A stretch of DNA of 64,000 bases from assembly GCA_963700515.1 (NCBI GenBank), contig CAVOXY010000044.1, forward strand, positions 1 to 64,000. Reading direction: 5' to 3'. Shown here one piece after another: positions 56,359 through 64,000 of this stretch. Origin of the DNA: JAJRVM01 sp963700515. GTDB taxonomy: Bacteria > Planctomycetota > Planctomycetia > Pirellulales > Pirellulaceae. The position numbers were made by a program, and so were the translations under genes. Below the pieces are notes generated by a model. It did not search any database and was not told where the DNA came from. It worked only from the letters and a program-made list of their open reading frames with translations. Position 1 is the stretch's first letter. Each line of letters begins with the position of its first letter.

Positions 56359-57123
56359 GTGAACCAACGACTCGATCACCTGCGAACCGTATTGCGGGGT
56401 GCCGCCCTCGGTGTCGTCGTGATCGTGGTTCTGGCAGCGGTTGGCGGGTCGGCTGGTGGCAACCCTGCGCCCGCGCGTCGGCCAGGCAGAGTTCTGATCA
56501 TTCGCGGCCTGTTCAATGTGTTTTCGCTGGGCTTGGACGAACTCGCCTGCCAGCTCACCCAACTGGGATATCGTGTCGACGTGGCGCCTCCCTCCATGGC
56601 GCCAATTGTGGCCCAGCAGATCCAGGATGAATATCTACGCGACCCAACCAGCGGGCCGTTGGTGATTATCGGACACAGCATGGGCGGGCGGCACTGTTGC
56701 AGTATTCCCTGGAAGTGGCGGGAGCATAACATCCCGGTTCGTCTGGTGGTGATTCTGGACAGCAATCCCGAGACGCCGGTGGCCGACAACGTGCAACGGT
56801 GCGTCAACCTGTATGTGACCAACAATCTGGGAGCATTTCATGGTCAAGCCGTCTGGGGCGTGAACCCGCGTTCCGATCTCGTGAACATGGACGTCACGAA
56901 GGTCTCGCGCCCCCCCGGTGAGCCGGCCCTGGATCATTTCAACATTGACGATTCCGATTGGATACAAGGCATGGTGGTGCGGGAAGTCGAATGCGCACTG
57001 ACTCCAGACAATGACCCGGACTCCATTTCGGACGCGTTGCCCGATCGCCAGGTTTCTGCATCCCGGCGAGTCGGAAGAACTCCGCATCATCCAGCGGCCA
57101 GCTCCCGCACATCGCGCAGGTGA
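56359..57123 (+). CDS. alpha/beta-hydrolase (lipase-like), membrane-anchored or exported
   Basis: A 254-residue frame beginning with GTG 56359; no better start is seen. Hydrophobic N-terminal segment (GAALGVVVIVVLAAVGG), then VLIIRGLFNVFSLGLDELAC and VIIGHSMGGRH with the nucleophile elbow GHSMG; IPVRLVVILDSNP and NPRSDLVNMDVT follow as the acid region, and a His occurs in ALDHFNIDD. The gene pattern matches planctomycete thioesterase/lipase-like proteins. The last 40 residues (PDRQVSASRRVGRTPHHPAA) look unlike the family, so a frameshift near 57040 is possible. Confidence 0.65.
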   Translation: MNQRLDHLRTVLRGAALGVVVIVVLAAVGGSAGGNPAPARRPGRVLIIRGLFNVFSLGLDELACQLTQLGYRVDVAPPSMAPIVAQQIQDEYLRDPTSGPLVIIGHSMGGRHCCSIPWKWREHNIPVRLVVILDSNPETPVADNVQRCVNLYVTNNLGAFHGQAVWGVNPRSDLVNMDVTKVSRPPGEPALDHFNIDDSDWIQGMVVREVECALTPDNDPDSISDALPDRQVSASRRVGRTPHHPAASSRTSRR

Positions 57124-57348
57124 TCCGGAGGTCGTCGAGGACTGCCCTCTGGCGACGATTCATCAACCTCCATGCTCGGACGGGTAGATGGCAATTTGAT
57201 TTCCCGAATGGGATAATGATGGACATCTTCCCTACTCTTCACAGGACGTACGGATATCGAGGCGACGAGGGGACAAAGGAAGGTATTTTGGAACAAAGTC
57301 ACGATTGGCGGGAGGAGCGAGAACAAGCACACTTATACCGGTGGACGG

Positions 57349-57828
57349 TTGAATGGCGCGGCCGGGCGGAACTACTACCGGTATCGGTACGCCGTCATGG
57401 GTGTAGTGGCAAGACCGCACTATTATCGAGAGTTGATGAACGCAGCGTCAGAGTTGGCTGTACCTGATCACCTCCAACACGGCAGTTGGTGGCGATCCTG
57501 CTACTACCGCGATAGTCGTCACTCTCCTATCAGAGGTTGTCAAGTGCGTTTTTTTTCCGAAGGGATCGTGGTTAGAGATGTCGCTCCTCACCCGCCGTTC
57601 TTGCTCTTAGGTCGATCTGGCACAGTGTTTGTGCCGTGGAGTATGTTTGGCGAGAAGAAGCCGGCTATTCTAGGGTGGTATTTGGAGCTGTGGCGAGGGA
57701 GAGATTGGGCCGAGCTACACGTTGCAAGACATTCCTTTTCAATAATCGTTCCCAATAACCTGGTTCATACGGAACAGGAAAGTAACCCACAAGCAGCGCA
57801 AGAAACGCGGCGCAAGGACGATCCCTGA
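57349..57828 (+). CDS. hypothetical protein
   Basis: A 159-residue open frame, no family recognised. The part from 57540 reads like a real protein (VRFFSEGIVVRDVAPHPPFL, then a pair of short Trp/Phe-rich strands, FVPWSMFG and ILGWYLELWRG), reminiscent of planctomycete proteins with a PPLFIPW core. The first 50 residues are Tyr/Arg-rich and may not be translated; the true start is unclear. Confidence 0.4.
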   Translation: MNGAAGRNYYRYRYAVMGVVARPHYYRELMNAASELAVPDHLQHGSWWRSCYYRDSRHSPIRGCQVRFFSEGIVVRDVAPHPPFLLLGRSGTVFVPWSMFGEKKPAILGWYLELWRGRDWAELHVARHSFSIIVPNNLVHTEQESNPQAAQETRRKDDP

Positions 57829-58397
57829 GTGACCGGTTGGTGGCGAAGAAAGCCCCTGAAAGGGGCGCGCTATGCCAGCCCAGGGCGAAGTGCCGTGGCG
57901 GAGCCACAAACGTAGCCCTGGGGAACGTAACGCATCTGATCGGCGGCTGAGCGTGAAGGCCACCACCACGCCGGCGGCATGTCGAGGCCGTATCAAGCCG
58001 CGCATCGTCTCTTGCCCGGTGCTCACGCGCGAAGCCCGTCGCGGATCTGTTTCGGTCTCGCTAACGTGCCGGTGTGCTGGCCTGTCGGGGGCTCGACCGA
58101 CGGTTTATCTTCGTCCGTTTCCCCAGGCCTGCGCAGGGTCGCCGGCGGCGACCTCACTGCGGCCTGGGCTGGCCTAGCGCGCCCCCTTTGGGGCTGGGGA
58201 GGTTGATCAGGAGCGGGGAGTTGGGATGAGGCCCTACGAGCGCTGCAACCGAGGAAAATATTCCCCTCACCCCACGCGCCAGAGGCAGGCCGAAGTGGCT
58301 AAAATACTCGAGAGGAATCGTGCAGCGCTGAGAACCTGTAGGATGACACTCCTGAGAGACAAGTCCCGCCCAGAGCCAACCCAACTGAGGACTCATC
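57829..58397. other. intergenic region with dispersed-repeat sequence
   Basis: About 570 bp. 57850-57930 (CCCAGGGCGAAGTGCCGTGG, TAGCCCTGGGG) is an inverted CCCAGGG/CCCTGGG element like those at 1760 and 27070. No gene seen; the promoter of the beta-helix gene should be in the last 100 bp. Confidence 0.4.
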
Positions 58398-60653
58398 ATG
58401 AAGACAGCCATTTTCCCGCTGCTGGTCGTGGCGGTGTTTGCCACCACAATTCACGCCGCCGAGCTGCACGTTGCCACCAACGGCAACGATAGTAATCACG
58501 GCACGAAAGCGATGCCGCTGCGCACGATTCAGCACGCCGCCGAACTCGCGCAGCCGGGCGATGTCATCACGGTCCACGCCGGTACGTATCGCGAGAGCAT
58601 AAATCCACCCCGTGGCGGCGAGTCCGACACGAAACGTATCGTCTACCAAGCGGCGCCCGGGGAAAAGGTTGAGATCAAAGGCTCGGAAATCATCAAGGAT
58701 TGGGTGAAAGTCCAGGAAGATGTCTGGAAAGCGACAGTGCCCAATTCCTTGTTCGGTGATTTCAATCCCTTCAGTGACCTTATTCACGGCGATTGGTTCG
58801 AACCGAAGGGGCGCCCGCATCACACCGGCGCCGTGTATCTTAACGGCGACTGGCTGACCGAAGCGGTCACACTCGATGAGGTGCTGATGCCCGCGGGAAC
58901 CACTCCGGCGTGGCTTGGCCAGGCGAGCCAGCAGTACTTGTTGAATGTGGCCTGGCTGCGGATCCGTGAAGGCTCGGCGAACGCTGCGCGAATTCCGGCC
59001 ACAAGTTTTGTGGCCAAGCACGGCACTCAGAATGCCGAGTGCTCCGAGGGAGGTGAGTGTATTGGTTTTATTGAGCATGGCAACTGGGTGCGCTACGAAC
59101 AGGTCGACTTCGGCTCGCAAGCCGAGCAGATCGAGATTCGTGCGGCGTCAGCCACAGAAGGCGGATTGATCGAAATTCGCCTCGATGCACCCGACGGAGA
59201 GCTGCTGGGAACCTGCCTCGTTCCCAACACAGGTGACTGGCAATTGTGGAGATCGTTCAAGACCGCCATCAAGCCGATCAGTGGAAGCAAGACACTCTGC
59301 CTGGTGTTCCAGCAATCCAAGCCGGCTGCCTTGAATCACCAATTGTGGTTTGCCCAAGTCGACGGGGCGAACACCACGATCTGGGCGCAGTTCCAGGGCG
59401 TCAATCCGAACGAGCAACTGGTCGAGGTCAACGTGCGCCGTAGCGTATTCTATCCGGACGAGCCTGGCCGTAACTACATCACCGTGCGCGGCTTCACCAT
59501 GCGGCACGCGGCCACGCCCTGGGCGCCGCCGACCGCCCAGCAGATCGGTTTGATCGGCACCCATTGGAGCAAGGGTTGGATTATCGAGAATAACGTGATC
59601 AGCCACTCGACCTGCTCCGGTATCGCGCTGGGAAAACATGGCGACAAGTGGGACAACACGTCCGCTAACTCCGCCGAGGGTTATGTCAAGACGATCGAGC
59701 GTGGCCTGGCCAACGGCTGGAATAAGGAAACCATCGGCCATCATATCGTGCGCGGCAACGTGATTTCCCACTGCGAACAGACAGGTATCGTGGGCAGCCT
59801 GGGCGCCGTGTTCAGCGAAATCACAGGTAACACCATTCATGACATCCATGTCCGCCGGCTGTTTACGGGCGCAGAGATGGCGGGCATCAAGCTGCACGCC
59901 GCGATTGACGTGACCCTTCGCGGCAATCATATCCACGACACCTGCCTCGGACTCTGGCTGGATTGGATGGCCCAGGGGACGCGCGTTTCCGGGAACTTCC
60001 TCCACAACAATGGTCAAGACTTGTTCGTCGAAGTCGATCACGGTCCATTCGTCGTGGACAACAATCTGTTCTTGTCGCCCAACACGCTGCACGATCGCTC
60101 GCGTGGGGGTGCTTATCTGCACAACCTGTTCATGGGCAGTATCTACATGTGCCCCTACGACGCGCGATTGACGCCGTTTCACAAGGCGCATTCCACCGAA
60201 CTGGCTGGCATGCATGACAACCCCTGCGGCGACGATCGTTACTACAACAATCTGTTCGTGCAGAACGCTGATCTGAGCCAATACAACGAGACACGACTCC
60301 CTGTATGGATGGACGGCAACGTATTCCTCGACGGGGCCAAACCCTGTCGGCATGAAAAGGACCCCATCGTGCAGCCCGAGTTCGATCCGGAAATCCGGCT
60401 GATCGAGCGCGCTGATGGCTTCTATCTCGAAGCCAAATTCGACCAGGCTTGGGCGGAGACACGCCCGCGCAAGTTGGTGACCACCGACCTGCTGGGCGAG
60501 GCAGCCATCCCCGGGTTGCCGTACGAAAACGCCGATGGCTCGCCACTCAAAATCGATACCGACTTCCTGGGCAAGAATCGCAGCACCGTCAATCCGACTC
60601 CCGGCCCGCTGGAGAATCCCGGCACGGGCTCCATCGTCGTCAAGGTCTGGTAG
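58398..60653 (+). CDS. exported right-handed beta-helix glycoside hydrolase/lyase with inserted CBM6
   Basis: Intact 751-residue protein. Signal peptide MKTAIFPLLVVAVFATTIHA. LHVATNGNDSNHGTKAMPLR and TIQHAAELAQPGDVITVHAG are the DUF1565/beta-helix start used by GH120, GH141 and some lyases. Residues about 218-310 (CIGFIEHGNWVRYEQVDFGS, IEIRLDAPDGELLGTC, WQLWRSFKTAIKPISGSKTL) form a CBM6-like module inserted before the main coil series. The coils carry repeats such as GWIIENNVISHSTCSGIALG, HHIVRGNVISHCEQTGIVGS and VTLRGNHIHDTCLGLWLDWM. Catalytic residues cannot be assigned. Probably cleaves xylan- or fucan-like polysaccharide. Confidence 0.85.
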   Translation: MKTAIFPLLVVAVFATTIHAAELHVATNGNDSNHGTKAMPLRTIQHAAELAQPGDVITVHAGTYRESINPPRGGESDTKRIVYQAAPGEKVEIKGSEIIKDWVKVQEDVWKATVPNSLFGDFNPFSDLIHGDWFEPKGRPHHTGAVYLNGDWLTEAVTLDEVLMPAGTTPAWLGQASQQYLLNVAWLRIREGSANAARIPATSFVAKHGTQNAECSEGGECIGFIEHGNWVRYEQVDFGSQAEQIEIRAASATEGGLIEIRLDAPDGELLGTCLVPNTGDWQLWRSFKTAIKPISGSKTLCLVFQQSKPAALNHQLWFAQVDGANTTIWAQFQGVNPNEQLVEVNVRRSVFYPDEPGRNYITVRGFTMRHAATPWAPPTAQQIGLIGTHWSKGWIIENNVISHSTCSGIALGKHGDKWDNTSANSAEGYVKTIERGLANGWNKETIGHHIVRGNVISHCEQTGIVGSLGAVFSEITGNTIHDIHVRRLFTGAEMAGIKLHAAIDVTLRGNHIHDTCLGLWLDWMAQGTRVSGNFLHNNGQDLFVEVDHGPFVVDNNLFLSPNTLHDRSRGGAYLHNLFMGSIYMCPYDARLTPFHKAHSTELAGMHDNPCGDDRYYNNLFVQNADLSQYNETRLPVWMDGNVFLDGAKPCRHEKDPIVQPEFDPEIRLIERADGFYLEAKFDQAWAETRPRKLVTTDLLGEAAIPGLPYENADGSPLKIDTDFLGKNRSTVNPTPGPLENPGTGSIVVKVW

Positions 60654-60720
60654 CCCGCCTGCTCGTGCCGTTTCTTCTGGAACCGAAGATCACTTTCCAA
60701 TAGGGTCTACCGGACAAGAG

Positions 60721-60921
60721 GTAACCGTTCACGGTTGCTCGTAATCATAATCATCATCTTACTCATAATCCTTTTCGAAGCTGATGCAAGTTTATGCTGA
60801 GTTGAGTGGAGTTGCCTGCGCGTGAAGTCGAGGTGATTAAGATTATGATGAAGATTATGAGTAAGAGTAAGAGCGAACAGTTACCGAGCGTCTGCCCGGC
60901 CTGAACTCCGTGAACGGATAC
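60721..60921. repeat. palindromic ~200-bp element with 14-bp terminal inverted repeats
   Basis: GTAACCGTTCACGG (60721-60734) and CCGTGAACGGATAC (60908-60921) are inverted copies with one mismatch. Inside, AATCATAATCATCATCTTAC and GATTATGATGAAGATTATGA form a second, imperfect inverted pair. No open frame. Resembles a MITE-like or REP-like intergenic element. Confidence 0.75.
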
Positions 60922-60971
60922 GGCAAAAGAGAGGGGGACAAAATGATCGAGTGTGCGCAAGGATCTTGAGT

Positions 60972-61385
60972 ATGACGGAAACGGAAACAAACCCGTACAA
61001 ACCGCCAGTGGTCTTTGACACATCACGATCGGGCCGGACTATCGAGTCGGCTGACAACGAGGTCGCGAGACCGGTGCGTTCCTTCCGTTGGAGAACGATT
61101 CCGGCGGCCTTGAGTTGGTTTGTCTCGGCAGCGCTGTTCGTACTGTTTCTTGTGTGGTCGTTCGAGGCGTTTATTAGTGCGGGAAGCGATGATGATGACC
61201 GAAGAATCGATATTGTTGCTGCGTGCACGATCGTGACGCTGCTCACGGCATCAATTCTGAATTTTGTATCCGGCCGACGGTGGCTCGCCAAAAAATGGCG
61301 TTTGGCGCTAGCCTTGCACGGTGCAAGTGCGCTGCTGGTGTTCGGGACCGTTACGCTACTGAAACATTTTATGCTTGGTTACTGA
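60972..61385 (+). CDS. NPYKPP-motif membrane protein
   Basis: A 137-residue protein. ATG 60972 gives MTETETNPYKPPVVFDTSRS, the N-terminal NPYxxP element seen also at 54549. Three hydrophobic segments follow: TIPAALSWFVSAALFVLFLV, IVAACTIVTLLTASILNF and LALHGASALLVFGTVTLL. Function unknown; genes of this type are numerous in planctomycetes. Good hydropathy pattern and intact frame support it as real. Confidence 0.7.
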   Translation: MTETETNPYKPPVVFDTSRSGRTIESADNEVARPVRSFRWRTIPAALSWFVSAALFVLFLVWSFEAFISAGSDDDDRRIDIVAACTIVTLLTASILNFVSGRRWLAKKWRLALALHGASALLVFGTVTLLKHFMLGY

Positions 61386-61634
61386 GATCGTCGCGGAACG
61401 CTTTCTGCGACACGGGAAGACGGGCGGGCGTAGAGTGATTCCACCGAGCTCGTCTCGGTGACACGACAACGGATCCGCTAACTCCCGCGGTCCAAGCGTT
61501 TCCACTGGGCATGAGGTGGCCGAAGCGCGGTCGGACGTACCCATGTCGCACTGGCGTGGGAGTGCCAGGCCATCGATCGCATTCCGATACCGGCACGAGA
61601 AGTTTGATTGGATGAGCAGACTCAAAACGAACCG

Positions 61635-62847
61635 TTAGCCGGCTCTTCGCTGTCGTGGCGACGCTTGGTATGTCCGCGCCTGCTCGGACCGATACCCGTA
61701 CCGGCAGCAGAACTTGCTCCATCGGCTCAGCACACGATCGCGCTGCTGGTCGGTCAATTCATATTGATTGACCTGATAGTCGGCCGATGTCGCGACACGT
61801 CGCTCGACGTGTGGCCGGACCATCTCGAAATCGCCCAGTTCCAGCGTTTCATAAACTTGCTGAAGCTGGCCAACCGGATCGGCGACAAGCTGTTCGTAGC
61901 GAACATCACACAATCGATTTCCCGGTATGCTGCCACGCTCCGACTCGAATGCATCGTACATCTGAACGAAGCTGTCCAGTACGAACTCTTCCAACTCGCG
62001 CTCGTCCGGAATCTGCAGGCCGTGGTCGGCAGAGAGCCGCTTCCAGAGTCGGAGCGTGGAAGGATAGACGGTCAGGGGATCACGCACCACGTGCACGAAG
62101 CGCGCGTGGGGAAACAGAGTGCGCAGGTGGCTCACACGAGCAGTGTGTGTCGGAGACTTGAGAATCAGCCGCGCTGAACCTTGGCTCAACACGACGCTCT
62201 TGAGAAAGCGAATCAGGACGTCATCCCAGTCCCCTAGCGAGGCGGCGGAAAGTTCCTGCAGGTCCAGATAATCCGGGCATTGCGGCAGCCTCCGTGGAAA
62301 TGCGACGGTCCGGTAGGGCGAAGGGAGTCCCAGCAGGCAGAGGGCCCATTCATCTTCCTGCGGCTGCTTCCAACCGACGCGCACGTTGTCCATGGGACGG
62401 CACTTGGGCATCAACAGCTGCAGCCACCACGTCACCAGATAACGCGATACCAAGAAATGGCTCGGTGCCAGGCAGGCATATGTATCGGCACAGGTGTGAC
62501 GCGGGTCAAGCGTCAACAGTTCGTGCAGCAGCGTTGTGCCGGAGCGCCAATGACCGATGACGAACACCGGATCCTCGGGGAGCTTTACGGCTTCAATGCG
62601 GCGACGGAACAGCAGCGATTGTAGCGCCAGAGAGCACGGAATTGACGACACTCGCCGCCGACACGCTGATGGCCAGCGGCCACCGCGAGGGAGCGATGTC
62701 AAACTCGTTCTCACGCAGCAGGGACAACCAGGCGGAGAACGTCATGCCGTGCCAGAGACGAGGCACCCAGGGCATCGTCTTGCAGCCGCATTTGCGAGAT
62801 TGGGATGCGCTCACCGTGGGATGACTTTCGAAGTGGTTATTGGTCAT
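61635..62847 (-). CDS. sulfotransferase family protein, one frameshift
   Basis: About 403 residues after repair. The main frame (to 61635) has the PAPS 5'-phosphosulfate loop FVIGHWRSGTTLLHELL and the 3'-phosphate region LFPHARFVHVVRDPLTVYPS, plus LILKSPTHTARVSHLRTLFP, diagnostic of Sulfotransfer_3. The N-terminal part (VPRLWHGMTFSAWLSLLREN, FDIAPSRWPLAISVS) is in another frame from ATG 62847; the two join near 62625, where one base is missing or extra. Would transfer sulfate from PAPS to a carbohydrate or lipid. Its presence beside a sulfatase-bearing region suggests both making and removing sulfate esters. Confidence 0.82.
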
Positions 62848-62919
62848 CTGACAGTCTCGACTCTTGGATCACTGCGAGTTGCCGAAGTTGCGCTACTTGC
62901 AGTGTCACCCAAAAAGTAG

Positions 62920-62989
62920 CCAATGACGAATGACGAATGACCAATGACGAATGACCAATGACAATGACGAATGACCAATGACGAATGAC
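62920..62989. repeat. heptamer array (AATGACC/AATGACG)
   Basis: About ten 7-bp units with CCAATGA and CGAATGA variants, one shortened, same family as 34491-34534. Located between two genes on the minus strand, upstream of the sulfotransferase. Confidence 0.8.
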
Positions 62990-63033
62990 AAGTCGATGCC
63001 CTTCGCGCCGCCGCCGGCAGTGGCACGGTTTTG

Positions 63034-63696
63034 CTAGGCGGCTTTCCGTGTATCGTCATCCGACTCGACGGAGTGGGGCCGAAACAGTCGAGGGACGAAG
63101 CGGCCGGTCTGGCTGCAGTAATGTGCGTACTCCTGGCCGTGCGTCCGTTTCAGGTAACGTTCTTCACTCACGGCTTTGAGGTATAGCATCGTGATGTGAA
63201 TGACGCCGACCAGGGTCATCAGTGGTGTCAGCGTCACGGTCATCGTGGCCAGCATTAGCAGGATGCTCAACGCATAGATCGGGTGACGCACGTACGTGAA
63301 CATGCCGCGAGTAATCAGCCGGCAGCGCTTGCCGGGCACGATTGCCATGCTCCAGTTGCTTCCCATGCCAAGCCAGCAGGGGACAGTCAATCCGAAAGCC
63401 AGTACTGCCAGTCCTGCGGCCGCATACCGTGTGATCAGCAGAGCCGGATTGGCGAGCGCAATCTGGGGTGTGGCCACCATCGCATGGGTGGCATGACCGG
63501 CGACCGCGGGTAGGACTTGCCACAGCACAATGGCCGGGACCCACAGTGCCCACATCCATCTTTCACGTGCCGTCCGTGGCAGACCGCCGGCAGAGGTCCG
63601 GAACCGTACGTGGCTGCGAACAACGAGCACGCATACACAGGTCCAGTAAGTCCACACCGCCATCACGGTGAGCGTCAGGGGTAGGTCGCCTATCAC
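63034..63696 (-). CDS. isoprenylcysteine carboxyl methyltransferase-like (ICMT/PEMT) membrane protein
   Basis: About 220 residues. Start taken at GTG 63696 with AAGGA upstream and overlapping a TGA in another frame (GTGA); the open frame continues upstream to the window edge. Five or more hydrophobic segments, then the ICMT catalytic region: RLITRGMFTYVRHPIYALSI and SEERYLKRTHGQEYAHYCSQ, with the RHPxY and E-R motifs that bind SAM and the acceptor. These enzymes methylate lipids or small molecules at the membrane; the acceptor here is unknown. Confidence 0.75.
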   Translation of the reverse strand: MIGDLPLTLTVMAVWTYWTCVCVLVVRSHVRFRTSAGGLPRTARERWMWALWVPAIVLWQVLPAVAGHATHAMVATPQIALANPALLITRYAAAGLAVLAFGLTVPCWLGMGSNWSMAIVPGKRCRLITRGMFTYVRHPIYALSILLMLATMTVTLTPLMTLVGVIHITMLYLKAVSEERYLKRTHGQEYAHYCSQTGRFVPRLFRPHSVESDDDTRKAA

Positions 63697-64000
63697 AGTG
63701 ACTTCCTTCTTCGCTTTGCGAGGGAATCGTATTGTGCCTGGCGGGAAGTCCGTGACTTCCCGGAGGGTATCATCGACACGTGAATGAATCGGATCGCCGA
63801 CAAGTGAGCCGCCAAGCAGTCGATTCAGTCGCGCCATTCGGCCTCGGATCACGCTGCCTGAGCTGAGTCTTTCCCCTGGATCGGTCTCCCCTCTCTCCAT
63901 TTGAGCCGGGTCGACTAACAGTCGTCGCAGTGTTTCGGTGAACTGAGCCAGCCCATAGGCACTGGTAATCCGGTGATCGGCACGTACGAAGAGCGGAGCA
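63697..64000 (-). CDS. C-terminal part of an upstream gene, partial at window edge
   Basis: Open minus-strand frame continuous with the methyltransferase. It reads HRITSAYGLAQFTETLRRLL then RGRMARLNRLLGGSLVGDPI and TDFPPGTIRFPRKAKK. The DHRxxxxxxxAxFxxxLxxLL pattern recalls acyltransferase ends of the condensation/2-oxoacid-dehydrogenase type, but the call is weak. With no stop before the methyltransferase in this frame, it is either fused to it or ends at the TGA near 63693-63695 through a frameshift. Confidence 0.4.

Noticed and set aside
59148..60353. 401-codon minus-strand frame
   Set aside because: Shadow of the beta-helix gene; no domain pattern and no start signal.

Overview
The window looks like chromosomal DNA of an uncultured planctomycete, probably near Pirellulales. 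The lineage call rests on gene content: a TIGR03000 cysteine-rich exported protein, two large HzsA-like multiheme exported proteins, a C-type sulfatase, DUF1080 and DUF1570 proteins, a Tat-exported Gfo/Idh/MocA oxidoreductase, small membrane proteins starting with an NPYxxP motif, and many exported glycoside hydrolases. This is inferred from families; no rRNA is present.

Layout. 1-3.3 kb: a frameshifted DUF1570/LRR protein, a creatininase-family hydrolase and a cluster of inverted ~26-bp repeats. 3.3-15.2 kb: tRNA-His(GTG) followed by an 11.8-kb segment bounded by a second copy of the tRNA 3' half. This tRNA-anchored island holds csrA, a BON protein, an Mrp/NBP35 Fe-S ATPase, a 4Fe-4S ferredoxin, a radical SAM enzyme, a 10-TM putative metal exporter, a PAS/AAA+ sigma-54 activator, a NifX-like protein, and decayed UspA, ferredoxin and MinD-type ATPase genes. 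At least five good -24/-12 sigma-54 promoter matches and three copies of a 17-bp motif lie upstream of its genes, so I read it as a sigma-54 regulon, probably redox or anaerobic. No integrase is visible.

16.6-30.3 kb: HzsA-like multiheme proteins (one ending in an FGE/SUMF1-type domain and followed by a sulfatase), a DUF2784 protein, a cold-shock protein with a tiny Lys-rich partner, and a B12/radical SAM protein. Most large genes here are broken by single-base frameshifts. 30.6-32.2 kb holds an intact Ser/Thr kinase fused to a nicotinamidase. 33-47 kb is a polysaccharide-utilisation zone (Gfo/Idh oxidoreductase, GH78-like, six-hairpin-like, GH42-like and GH51 enzymes, an esterase) plus a FolE2-type GTP cyclohydrolase. 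47.3-51.6 kb is a signalling locus: heme-binding histidine kinase, NtrC-type regulator, a sigma-54 promoter, and a receiver-domain protein with a C-terminal membrane segment. 52-64 kb holds DUF1080, SUFU, zinc-ribbon, lipase-like, beta-helix/CBM6, sulfotransferase and ICMT-like methyltransferase genes.

The recurring physiology is exported degradation of complex, probably sulfated polysaccharides, combined with redox sensing (heme sensor, multiheme proteins, Fe-S proteins) and sigma-54 control. Frameshifts without accompanying nonsense codons are so dense between 16 and 30 kb that local assembly error must be considered next to gene decay.
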